From: Chitinophagaceae bacterium
Lineage (GTDB): Bacteria > Bacteroidota > Bacteroidia > Chitinophagales > Chitinophagaceae
NCBI GenBank assembly: GCA_016787105.1
Contig: JAEUVI010000450.1
Location: 1 to 18,838, forward strand
Direction of reading: 5' to 3'
DNA length: 18,838 nt
The first letter of the stretch is position 1; the number at the start of each line of letters is the position of its first letter. The translations under genes and the position numbers were made by a program. Below the pieces are notes generated by a model, which ran no database searches, was not told the DNA's origin, and saw only the letters and a program-made list of their open reading frames with translations. Shown here in pieces: positions 7,176 to 14,324 of this stretch.

Positions 7176-7244
7176 GTTTATTCGATAATCAGGTATTATT
7201 CTTCGATTTTTGGCACAAACCGGGCTTTTTACGGATGAGAGGGC

Positions 7245-7946
7245 TTAAAGAATATTTATTCGCTTCATTACTTCAGGCCGGTTAGCTTTACTGATAGGTA
7301 TTTCCTGGGCATTGATATAGAGCGTATTCTCTCTTATATTGGATACTTTTTTAATGTTTACGATAAATGACCGGTGTACTTTCAGAAATATTGAAGCATT
7401 CATCTTCTCTTCCAGCCACTTTATAGTGTTGTGACTTATGTATTTTTTTTCATTGGTCACAAATCGTACATAATCTCCCATACTTTCAATATAAAGTATA
7501 TCATCGTTCATCAGGCGGATCAATTTTCCATCAGCTTTTATGTAAAAGTGATCATCTTCTTTAGCTGACTCTTCCTTTATGGGAGTTGAGGTAGCCGATG
7601 TTGTGATCTTCTCAACAGCATTCAGAAAACGCTGATAAGTGTACGGTTTTTTGAGAAAATCTGATACGTTGTACTCAAATGCATTGTATGCATATTCTGG
7701 ATTGCTTGTTGTCAGTATTACTTTTGGAGAATAAGCCAGCCTGTCTAGAAGATCGAAACCGTTTACATCTTCCTGCATTTCTATATCGAGAAAAACAACA
7801 TCAACATGGTTTTCATTTAAATACGTTAAAGCAGAACCAATAGTTGTAAAGCTGGCCAAAACTTCTATTTTTCCACTTTTGTTGCAGCAATGTTTCAGGT
7901 ATTCTGTCGCTACATTGAGATCTTCTATTATTACTGCGGTTAACAT
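7245..7946 (-). CDS. LytTR-family response regulator (LytR/AlgR type)
   Basis: DNA-binding transcription regulator of 233 residues. The N-terminal receiver (about 1-115) has the acidic pair Glu8-Asp9, phospho-acceptor Asp54 in VVFLDIEM, Thr79/Thr80 and Lys100 in the KKP motif. A linker (about 116-132, Ser/Thr/Glu-rich) leads to the LytTR domain (about 133-233), with IKADGKLIRL, DILYIESMGDYVRF and FLKVHRSFIVNIKKV. LytTR domains bind direct repeats of about 9 bp spaced roughly two helical turns. Its ATG overlaps the stop of the HPt gene by one base (TGATG on the minus strand), so translation is probably coupled and phosphate likely arrives through that HPt. No minus-strand terminator is seen between its stop and the hairpin at 6723-6760, so its mRNA may include the repeat array as a 3' UTR of about 520 nt. 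Confidence 0.92.
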   Translation of the reverse strand: MLTAVIIEDLNVATEYLKHCCNKSGKIEVLASFTTIGSALTYLNENHVDVVFLDIEMQEDVNGFDLLDRLAYSPKVILTTSNPEYAYNAFEYNVSDFLKKPYTYQRFLNAVEKITTSATSTPIKEESAKEDDHFYIKADGKLIRLMNDDILYIESMGDYVRFVTNEKKYISHNTIKWLEEKMNASIFLKVHRSFIVNIKKVSNIRENTLYINAQEIPISKANRPEVMKRINIL

Positions 7947-8326
7947 CAGGTTAGTGAGTTATTAAATATCTTCAATCTATTGTATTCTCTTTGTAAAATT
8001 AATTTATGTTCTTTTATCTGATCCTGTAAAGCTTCAATATCATTTTTTATCTCAGATACAGACGAAACTAACCCGCACTTTGTTTCCGCTTCCTGGCAAT
8101 TTTTTTGAAGCTCAAGCATGCCGGTGAATCCAAATGAGGATTTCATTTTATGAATTGCTTTTTGTACGCCTTTCAAATCTGCATGTTTATATCTGTCTGA
8201 CAGCATTTCTACATCGGCATCGTAATTATCCAAGGTAATATTGAATATTTCTTCTATGTATGCAAAATCATTATCATACATACTTTCCATGAAAACTACA
8301 TCTATACTCTTATCGAACTGAAACAT
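7946..8326 (-). CDS. Histidine phosphotransfer (HPt) domain protein
   Basis: A 126-residue stand-alone phosphotransfer protein. The sequence AIHKMKSSFGFTGM (about 57-70) matches the HPt signature (HxLKGSS..xGA) with His59 as the phosphorylated residue; the rest is predicted helical, as expected for the four-helix bundle, ending in a charged helix (about 90-118). It has no catalytic kinase domain. It is the first gene of a two-gene minus-strand operon with the LytTR regulator and is divergent from a hybrid kinase 160 bp away. The expected role is to carry phosphate from that kinase's receiver to the LytTR receiver in the cytoplasm. An A-rich tract directly upstream of the ATG replaces a Shine-Dalgarno sequence, as is common in Bacteroidota. 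Confidence 0.82.
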   Translation of the reverse strand: MFQFDKSIDVVFMESMYDNDFAYIEEIFNITLDNYDADVEMLSDRYKHADLKGVQKAIHKMKSSFGFTGMLELQKNCQEAETKCGLVSSVSEIKNDIEALQDQIKEHKLILQREYNRLKIFNNSLT

Positions 8327-8362
8327 TGATTTTTTTTTGATTTTGCATATTTGTTTGTACCG

Positions 8363-8472
8363 GTTATAACGTTTAATAAGTAATAAACTGTTGTATGATA
8401 GTTATAAATTTTTATATACTGCTTTCTTATTAAGTATTTTACTTATGTAAATACGTAATGGTCTAACGTAAT
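8363..8472. promoter_or_regulatory. Divergent regulatory spacer of the phosphorelay genes, with direct repeats
   Basis: The very A/T-rich spacer (8327-8486) must hold both divergent promoters. Small repeats stand out: GTTATAA at 8363-8369 and 8401-8407; ACGTAAT at 8453-8459 and 8466-8472 (13-nt step); and an imperfect inverted pair GTATTTTAC (8434-8442) / GTAAATAC (8447-8454). Any of these could bind the LytTR regulator. No promoter box here is convincing enough to place. Confidence 0.3.
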
Positions 8473-8486
8473 ACATAACCGTGCCT

Positions 8487-10622
8487 ATGAAAAATTATAT
8501 ACTTTCTTTTACCCGTAAAAGCTATAATTCATTATTAAGTTCAGGTATATACCACGATCTGTCTCCGGGCATGAAAAAAACTGTTTTTTTAATGAACCGG
8601 ATTTTGCTGCTGGCAATCATGGTTAATCTTACGGGCCTGGTTTATTATTTCATCTTCGATCTGTACCTGAGTGCATTAGTTAATCTTGTTACGGGTGTAA
8701 TATTTTCTGCAGGAATTTATTGTAATTACCTGCGAAAAATGCATATGGCCAGGTTCCTGAGTATTGTAGCTATTAATTTTTATTTCGTAGCAATCAATCT
8801 TGTGGAGGGGTTGCAGGCCGGCGAGTACTTTTTTTATTTTCCGGCATTTATGGCTCTGATTTTTATGGCCCGGATTTTTAAGGGATACAAATGGCTAATC
8901 GGTATGTATGGAGCTACCGCGATTATAGCCATACTTTGTTTTTGGTTTATCCCCGGCAAGGGAATACAATCGGTTACTAATAATATCGCGAAAGAGATTT
9001 TTTATTCCAGGTTCATACTTTCTGTAATTCTTACCATTTATATCGCTTTCCTGATGGTCCGAATCAATAGGAGAAACGAAAAGATATTGTTGGAAGAAAA
9101 GAAATTCGCGGATTCAATTTTCAATACATCACTTGACGCCGTGTTTATTATCAATTCGGCTACAGGCATAATTTATGATTGCAATAAACGCACTTTTGAA
9201 TTATTTGAAACAGAAAAGAAAGAAGATATTTCAGGCACGCATTTTAAGAAATGGATAGAAGAAGATAAAATACCTGTAGTAGAAGCGTTAAGTAAGGGTT
9301 TATCTAGCTCCGCTTCCCGGTGGCAGGGGGAAATGAATGTGACTACAAAAAATGGAAAAATTGTTTTTTGTTTTGCCAGCGCCGTTTTTTTCAGGTACAA
9401 AAAGGAAGGGTACATAAAAATCAGCATTCTTGATATTACTGGCCTCAAGCAGGCAGAGTTTCAATTGATACAAGCTAAAGAAAAAGCAGAGAGTGCTACT
9501 AAAATGAAAACCCGGTTTTTGTCGAATATGAGTCATGAGCTTCGAACGCCACTCAATGGTATTATCGGGGCTTCCAACCTGCTGCTGGATGATAACTATC
9601 TTGCTTCGCAAAAGGCGCCACTTGATATTATTAAATATTCTTCGGAGCATATGATACGACTGGTGAATGATATACTTGATCATACAAAAATCGAAGCAGG
9701 TAAAATGGATCTGGTCAATGCCAGTGTAAACCTGAGTACCCTGATGGATAAGATCATTTCGCAGTTTAATGGTGATTTGATAACAAAGGATGTTATGTTC
9801 AGTGCCGTTATCGATCCTCACCTTAATATAAACTTTCATACAGATGAAACCCGGATACACCAAATAATAAGTAACCTTTTGTCAAACGCTATAAAGTTTA
9901 CCGCGAAAGGAAGTATTGTACTAACAGCAAAAAAGATTTATTCGACCAGTGCAAGGGCTACAGTACAATTTGCTGTGGAAGATACTGGCATCGGGATACC
10001 GGCGAACAGGATGCATGAGATTTTTGAAAGTTTTACACAGGCTGATGTAAACACAACCCGGAAATATGGTGGTACTGGTTTAGGTCTTACAATTGTGAGG
10101 GACCTTTTAAGAATGTTTAATTCCGAGTTAAAAGTAAAAAGCGAAGAAGGAAAGGGTAGCCGCTTTGAATTTATACTGGAGCTGCAGATAGAGGGTGATG
10201 CCCGAATGTACATTAGCGATAAAGAAAAGGCTGCATTTTTACCTATGAATGGTGTAAAAGTGTTGATAGCTGAGGACAATGCTGTTAACCTGGCAATAGT
10301 AAAACGTTTCCTGCTGAAATGGGGTATTCATGTGATAGCGGCTGTTAATGGTAGAGAAGCGTTAGAAAGATACCGGCAAGAGCATTTCAACCTGATTTTG
10401 CTCGATCTCGAAATGCCTGAAATGGATGGAGCTGAAGCTCTACAAGAAATAAGAAAATCAGATGCTGATATGCCTGTGATGGCCTTTACCGCTGCTGTTT
10501 ATGAAAATATCCAGGCAGATTTGTATTCAAAAGGATTTGATGACTACATACATAAGCCTTTCAGGCCGGAAGAACTTTACCGGAAGATACAGCAATTGGT
10601 ATATAACCGGAAAAGGGCATAA
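8487..10622 (+). CDS. Membrane hybrid sensor histidine kinase (6TM-PAS-HisKA-HATPase-REC)
   Basis: 711 residues from the ATG at 8487; a GTG two codons earlier (8481) is in frame but less likely. Six hydrophobic segments (about 32-56, 59-78, 88-106, 112-130, 136-155, 172-192) form a 5-6TM sensor block without a large extracytoplasmic domain. A PAS-like domain follows (about 205-320, SIFNTSLDAVFIINS to ISILDITGLKQAE). The HisKA H-box is FLSNMSHELRTPLNG with His350. The HATPase domain has the N-box (NLLSNAIKF, Asn463/Asn467), DTGIGI (499-504) and GGTGLGL (528-534). A C-terminal receiver (about 588-708) carries Glu597-Asp598, phospho-acceptor Asp640 in LLDLEMPEMDG and Lys690 in HKPF. It lacks its own HPt, which fits phosphotransfer to the HPt protein encoded divergently next door. 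The stimulus is unknown; the 6TM block suggests a membrane or small hydrophobic cue. Confidence 0.93.
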   Translation: MKNYILSFTRKSYNSLLSSGIYHDLSPGMKKTVFLMNRILLLAIMVNLTGLVYYFIFDLYLSALVNLVTGVIFSAGIYCNYLRKMHMARFLSIVAINFYFVAINLVEGLQAGEYFFYFPAFMALIFMARIFKGYKWLIGMYGATAIIAILCFWFIPGKGIQSVTNNIAKEIFYSRFILSVILTIYIAFLMVRINRRNEKILLEEKKFADSIFNTSLDAVFIINSATGIIYDCNKRTFELFETEKKEDISGTHFKKWIEEDKIPVVEALSKGLSSSASRWQGEMNVTTKNGKIVFCFASAVFFRYKKEGYIKISILDITGLKQAEFQLIQAKEKAESATKMKTRFLSNMSHELRTPLNGIIGASNLLLDDNYLASQKAPLDIIKYSSEHMIRLVNDILDHTKIEAGKMDLVNASVNLSTLMDKIISQFNGDLITKDVMFSAVIDPHLNINFHTDETRIHQIISNLLSNAIKFTAKGSIVLTAKKIYSTSARATVQFAVEDTGIGIPANRMHEIFESFTQADVNTTRKYGGTGLGLTIVRDLLRMFNSELKVKSEEGKGSRFEFILELQIEGDARMYISDKEKAAFLPMNGVKVLIAEDNAVNLAIVKRFLLKWGIHVIAAVNGREALERYRQEHFNLILLDLEMPEMDGAEALQEIRKSDADMPVMAFTAAVYENIQADLYSKGFDDYIHKPFRPEELYRKIQQLVYNRKRA

Positions 10623-10760
10623 CTCGGATTGTAGGAACGATACAATAGTTGCGGCATTAACAATTCTTCAATAAAACTTTCACAAGCTCTTAGTAAACGC
10701 TGCTTGGTTTTTCCCGTTTATAGTAAGTAAAGAATACTAATAATTACTAAACGCAGTGTT

Positions 10761-11342
10761 ATGAAAATTAAAAGCATAAAACCATGGATGGCCATTGGTA
10801 TCGCCGCACTATTATTTACCAGTTGTGCTTCTGTAGCACATATAGAAAAGGATGACAATGCCGATTTCAGCAAATACAAAACCTATTCCTGGATAGAAAA
10901 GGAAAATGCTGATAAGGATAAAAGAAATGATTTGGTAGAAAAAAATATCAGAACTGCGGTAAACAAAGAATTGGCAGCGGAGGGATGGCGGGAAACAAAA
11001 TCAAATCCCGATATCCTGTTAAGTTATGATGTACTCATCGAACGATCTACCAGGCAGCAAAACGACCCGGTATATAGCCGCCCGTTTACACGCACATTTT
11101 ACAACCCGTATTCACGTCGTTTCTTTAATGTTTACTACCCTTCTCAGTTTGTAGGTTACGATGACTACAATGTGCCTATAAAGGAAGGAACTATTACAAT
11201 TACAATGACAGATGCAGGAACAGATAAAATGGTATGGCAGGGTTGGACGACTGACGAAGTGAATAACAGGAATATTACCAGCAAAGAAATTCAAACCAGT
11301 GTGAAATCAATTTTCAGAAAATTTGATGTAGCAAAAAAATAA
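10761..11342 (+). CDS. DUF4136-type lipoprotein
   Basis: A 193-residue predicted lipoprotein. The N-terminus MKIKSIKPWMAIGIAALLFTSC has a basic start, hydrophobic core and a lipobox ending at Cys22, so it should be acylated and held in the inner or outer membrane facing the periplasm. The mature part begins with a pattern typical of DUF4136 (DFSKYKTYSWIE, residues about 35-46), followed by a helix with ...VNKELAAEGWRE and strand DILLSYDVLIER, a Tyr/Arg/Phe-rich middle (about 100-130), and GTITITMTDAGTDKMVWQGW near the C-terminus. Function is unknown for the family. It stands alone: 138 nt after the kinase, with its own terminator, and convergent with the next gene. Confidence 0.82.
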   Translation: MKIKSIKPWMAIGIAALLFTSCASVAHIEKDDNADFSKYKTYSWIEKENADKDKRNDLVEKNIRTAVNKELAAEGWRETKSNPDILLSYDVLIERSTRQQNDPVYSRPFTRTFYNPYSRRFFNVYYPSQFVGYDDYNVPIKEGTITITMTDAGTDKMVWQGWTTDEVNNRNITSKEIQTSVKSIFRKFDVAKK

Positions 11343-11373
11343 TTCAGTACCAGCAGTGACGGTGAAGGACCAG

Positions 11374-11398
11374 CGCTCCGTATTTGCGGAGCGTTTTT
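11374..11398 (+). terminator. Rho-independent terminator after the lipoprotein gene
   Basis: CGCTCCG (11374-11380) pairs with CGGAGCG (11387-11393) around a 6-nt loop, followed by TTTTT (11394-11398). The T-run is on the + strand only, so it serves the lipoprotein gene rather than the convergent gene ending at 11416. Confidence 0.88.
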
Positions 11399-11415
11399 GT
11401 TATCAGAAATGAATA

Positions 11416-13536
11416 TTACTCTGCACTTGTTGTTAGGTTTCCGTACTTTTTATTTTTTATGAGCCAGGATGCGGTTTGATAATAAGCAATTGCTTTTAAT
11501 ACGGTGCTATCGTTTCCAATGATGGGTTTAGCTTCGCCGGTAGTGAAATCTGGCTTGTAAGTGTTTATTTTTTTTACCGGTGATTGAATGACCAATTCAT
11601 TATTCTCTATAAAACCAAGGCCCTGGTAAGTACTGATAAAGGCTTTTTGTTTTTCAGCGGGTGTGTTTAGTATATCCTGGCCAAAGAACTTTGTAGTATA
11701 ATCAAATGATAAAAGGCCTAAAATAGTCGGAGCGATATCTATCTGGGCTGTCAGCGCATCTATTTTGCCTGGTTGTATATTTTGCGGGGAATAAATTAGC
11801 ATAGGAATGTGATAGCCTGTCACTGGCAATGCTTCTTTCCCAGCACTTGATGCACAATGATCTGCTACTACAATAAAGATGGTATTGTTGAACCAGGCTT
11901 TTGACCGGGCCTGTTTTAAAAAATTTCCTATAGCGAAATCGGTATACTTTACCGCACCTTCACGGATTTGTTTGGAAGGGGGAATATCAATTCTCCCTTC
12001 CGGGTAAGTATATGGACGATGGTTGGACACCGTCATTACATGGGAAAAAAATGGTTTGTTTTGATTATAGTTTGAGTCCATCGTACGTAAAGCCATTGAA
12101 AAAAGATCTTCGTCTGCTACGCCCCATATATTAGCATAGTGTATTTCGGATGCTTTTAATGCATTACGGTCTTTTACTGAATAATCATTATTACCAAAGA
12201 AATATTCCATATTATCAAAGTATCCATAACCACCATAAATATATTGGGTGATATATCCTTTGCTTTTGAATACAGAACCCAGGCTGAATAAATGTTCGTT
12301 GCCAGGTCGTTTCACAATACTCTGGCCAGGTGTAGGAGGAAGTGATAAAGACAGTGCTTCCAGGCCACGTACTGTTCTTGTGCCGGATGCATACAGGTTT
12401 GTAAAAAATAAACTTTTATCAGCAAGCGAGTCAAGGTTTGGCGTAATGTTTTCTTTGTTGCCGAACGCAGCTAAAAAGGAAGCACTAAGACTTTCAACGC
12501 TGATTAGTACCACGTTCATTTTTTTCTCAGGTGCCGGATAGTTTATTTTTCTTGTAATATCAAAAAGGTCGTTACTTGTAAAAGATGAGTATGCTGATGA
12601 AAGTTCATTTCTTATGATAGTAAAAGCTGTGGAATCGGGTATTGTTTTATAATACCTGACAAAATCAAGTTCATTTTTCTGGTATGCTTGTACAAATTCA
12701 TAAATACCATTTCCAGCCAGTTCGTTTGTATAGTTATTTGAACTGAAATTTTTCCAGGCAGGTTTTACAAGGTAGAGTGGCAGCAGTATAATTGTGCAAC
12801 ATATAGCTGCTACCAAAAAACGAATTTTGAAATTTAAAGGACTTACTACTGAAGACCAGATTTTTTTCCTCGAAATAAAAAGGATAAAAAAACTTAACAG
12901 CGCTACGCATGTAATAATCGCAGCAACGGGGTAAGATTCTTTTATATTGCCAAGCGTCTCGTGTGTGTATACGAGATAGTCAACAGCGATAAAATTATAA
13001 CGGGATGAAAATTCTTTCCAGAAAAACCATTCGCTTACCGCGTTAAACAACAATGCAAAGGATGTGATGAAAATAAAAATCCAAAGCATAGCATTCCGCC
13101 ATTTGATACGTACATTTTTTGTGCTTACGCATAATACAAGGAAAATGATAAAACGTAGCAGCACATAACCAATAACAGCTTTGTGCAGGTCTTTGTTAAA
13201 CTCTTTCGGTACTATAGAGGTAAAACCCAGTATGAACAAAAGAACAATAAAAAAAACGGAAGTGATTATTCTGCCTTTACGTGTATAAATATAGTTATTG
13301 GTAAAACTTATGTGCAATACGAGCGGAAGAATAATAAATAAAGTTGTGGCTATATCATAAAGTAAGCCAATAAAAAAAACTCCAGCGATTGATAGCACAC
13401 CCGCGTCGATATCATTTATCGTAAGAATTAAAAGTGACAGCCGCGTGATAAAAGAAATAAAAATAGCAAGTGAGGCTATAATTAATACAGGGCCGTATTT
13501 TGATGTAACAGGAGAAATTTGTGTGGGAATCTTCAT
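11416..13536 (-). CDS. LtaS-like sulfatase/alkaline-phosphatase-superfamily transferase (predicted phosphoglycerol or phosphoethanolamine transferase)
   Basis: A 706-residue inner-membrane enzyme. The N-terminal about 260 residues hold some seven hydrophobic segments (about 18-38, two within 47-78, 91-108, 120-137, 150-167, 203-222, 239-257), followed by a linker and an extracytoplasmic catalytic domain (about 338-625). Metal-site residues are visible: Glu348 in LISVESLSA, the Thr nucleophile region SGTRTVRGLEA (Thr386 or Thr388), His506 in VSNHRPYTYP, Asp559-His560 in VVADHCASS, and His576 in TGYHIPMLIYSP. LtaS in Firmicutes and OpgB in Proteobacteria move phosphoglycerol from lipid to a polymer or glucan. 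Bacteroidota make neither LTA nor typical OPG, so the acceptor here is unknown; phosphoethanolamine transfer is an alternative. It is last in its operon, 18 nt after the PAP2 gene. Confidence 0.87.
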   Translation of the reverse strand: MKIPTQISPVTSKYGPVLIIASLAIFISFITRLSLLILTINDIDAGVLSIAGVFFIGLLYDIATTLFIILPLVLHISFTNNYIYTRKGRIITSVFFIVLLFILGFTSIVPKEFNKDLHKAVIGYVLLRFIIFLVLCVSTKNVRIKWRNAMLWIFIFITSFALLFNAVSEWFFWKEFSSRYNFIAVDYLVYTHETLGNIKESYPVAAIITCVALLSFFILFISRKKIWSSVVSPLNFKIRFLVAAICCTIILLPLYLVKPAWKNFSSNNYTNELAGNGIYEFVQAYQKNELDFVRYYKTIPDSTAFTIIRNELSSAYSSFTSNDLFDITRKINYPAPEKKMNVVLISVESLSASFLAAFGNKENITPNLDSLADKSLFFTNLYASGTRTVRGLEALSLSLPPTPGQSIVKRPGNEHLFSLGSVFKSKGYITQYIYGGYGYFDNMEYFFGNNDYSVKDRNALKASEIHYANIWGVADEDLFSMALRTMDSNYNQNKPFFSHVMTVSNHRPYTYPEGRIDIPPSKQIREGAVKYTDFAIGNFLKQARSKAWFNNTIFIVVADHCASSAGKEALPVTGYHIPMLIYSPQNIQPGKIDALTAQIDIAPTILGLLSFDYTTKFFGQDILNTPAEKQKAFISTYQGLGFIENNELVIQSPVKKINTYKPDFTTGEAKPIIGNDSTVLKAIAYYQTASWLIKNKKYGNLTTSAE

Positions 13537-13554
13537 TTTTAGACTATCAGGTTT

Positions 13555-14253
13555 TTAATAACCAGCAAGAGGGTTAGTCATTACTTTATTTCTTTTCTTA
13601 CCCCAATGATAGTTATGTGTCCAGTAAGAGGCTTTCATCGATAATATTCCTATAGCGGCTCCTGCAAATACATCACTTATGTAGTGCCTGTTATTGGCGA
13701 TCCGCATCATGCCAACGGAAGACGCCAGTCCATAAGCTGCATAAGGCATCCACCGGAAGCGATCTCTATATTCTTCACTCAAAAAAGCAGCTGCGGCAAA
13801 AGCCTGGGCTGTATGCCCCGAAGGGAATGAATTGTACGTAGTGCCATCGGGACGCAATTGATGCGTTGTGTTTTTTAGTATTGTGACGACACCAAACATC
13901 ATAGCTTCCCCTTTTATCAGTATTGCTGTTCTGTTTGCAAAATCTGTACGCGATTTTATTCCTGCTGCATCCAATGCATAGGCAATTGCAATCGGAGAAT
14001 ATTGCAGGTAATTATCAATATGTGTTTTAAAACCGGGGATGTATTCATTTCTTTCTTCAGCTACTTCTTTCTTTATACCTTCTGTGGCATTATTATTTAA
14101 TAAAATACCAGCGCCCAGCAAGCCAACTGGAATTGAAAGCTGCCTCATGCTAAAGCGAATTGGTCTTTTGGGCAGTACAGTATCTGCTTTTTGGGCCGAT
14201 AATGAAAAAGAACTGCATAATAAGATAATGGTAGCAAAAGAAAGGCGGGTCAT
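13555..14253 (-). CDS. PAP2-family phosphatase, exported
   Basis: A 232-residue lipid or polyprenyl phosphate phosphatase-like protein of the type 2 phosphatidic acid phosphatase superfamily. All three motifs are present: KNTTHQLRP (Lys127, Arg134, Pro135), PSGH (144-147) and RIANNRHYISD (Arg184, His190, Asp194); His190 is the expected nucleophile. The N-terminus MTRLSFATIILLCSSFSLSA looks like a cleavable signal peptide ending before QK, so the active site faces the periplasm. Fewer hydrophobic helices are visible than in LpxE/LpxF or BacA-like PAP2 enzymes. It lies 18 nt before the LtaS-like gene and is surely co-transcribed with it. A reasonable guess is removal of phosphate from a lipid or diacylglycerol-phosphate by-product, or lipid A dephosphorylation; the substrate cannot be read from sequence. 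Confidence 0.88.
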   Translation of the reverse strand: MTRLSFATIILLCSSFSLSAQKADTVLPKRPIRFSMRQLSIPVGLLGAGILLNNNATEGIKKEVAEERNEYIPGFKTHIDNYLQYSPIAIAYALDAAGIKSRTDFANRTAILIKGEAMMFGVVTILKNTTHQLRPDGTTYNSFPSGHTAQAFAAAAFLSEEYRDRFRWMPYAAYGLASSVGMMRIANNRHYISDVFAGAAIGILSMKASYWTHNYHWGKKRNKVMTNPLAGY

Positions 14254-14270
14254 TTGAAGTGTTTAAGACT

Positions 14271-14297
14271 CAAAATTATAGGCAAATTTTGAAATAA
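14271..14297 (-). promoter_or_regulatory. Possible internal promoter and operator-like site upstream of PAP2
   Basis: On the minus strand TAATTTTG (14278-14271) is an exact TANNTTTG match, predicting a start site close to 14264 and a leader of about 11 nt. No clear -33 TTTG is seen. On the + strand TTTTGAAATAA (14287-14297) matches eight of 11 positions of the repeated site TTTAGAAGAAA found upstream of the regulator and receptor genes, at the same distance (34 nt) from the start codon. Confidence 0.35.
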
Positions 14298-14324
14298 TCC
14301 TGAATAAAAGTTTTGTTGGCCTTA

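Noticed and set aside
8481..8486. GTG at 8481 as the start of the hybrid kinase
   Set aside because: An ATG lies two codons later (8487) and begins with the usual MK start; the extra two residues add nothing conserved.
9300..9863. 187-codon open frame on the minus strand inside the hybrid kinase gene
   Set aside because: It lies wholly opposite a clear PAS/HisKA coding region, has no recognisable domain and reads as the antisense of conserved kinase motifs.
10628..10646. Hairpin ATTGTA/TACAAT after the hybrid kinase as a terminator
   Set aside because: The stem is 6 A/T-rich base pairs with no following T-run.
11374..11398. Shared bidirectional terminator for the lipoprotein and LtaS-like genes
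   Set aside because: The T-run is present only on the + strand side; the minus strand lacks one after the stem.
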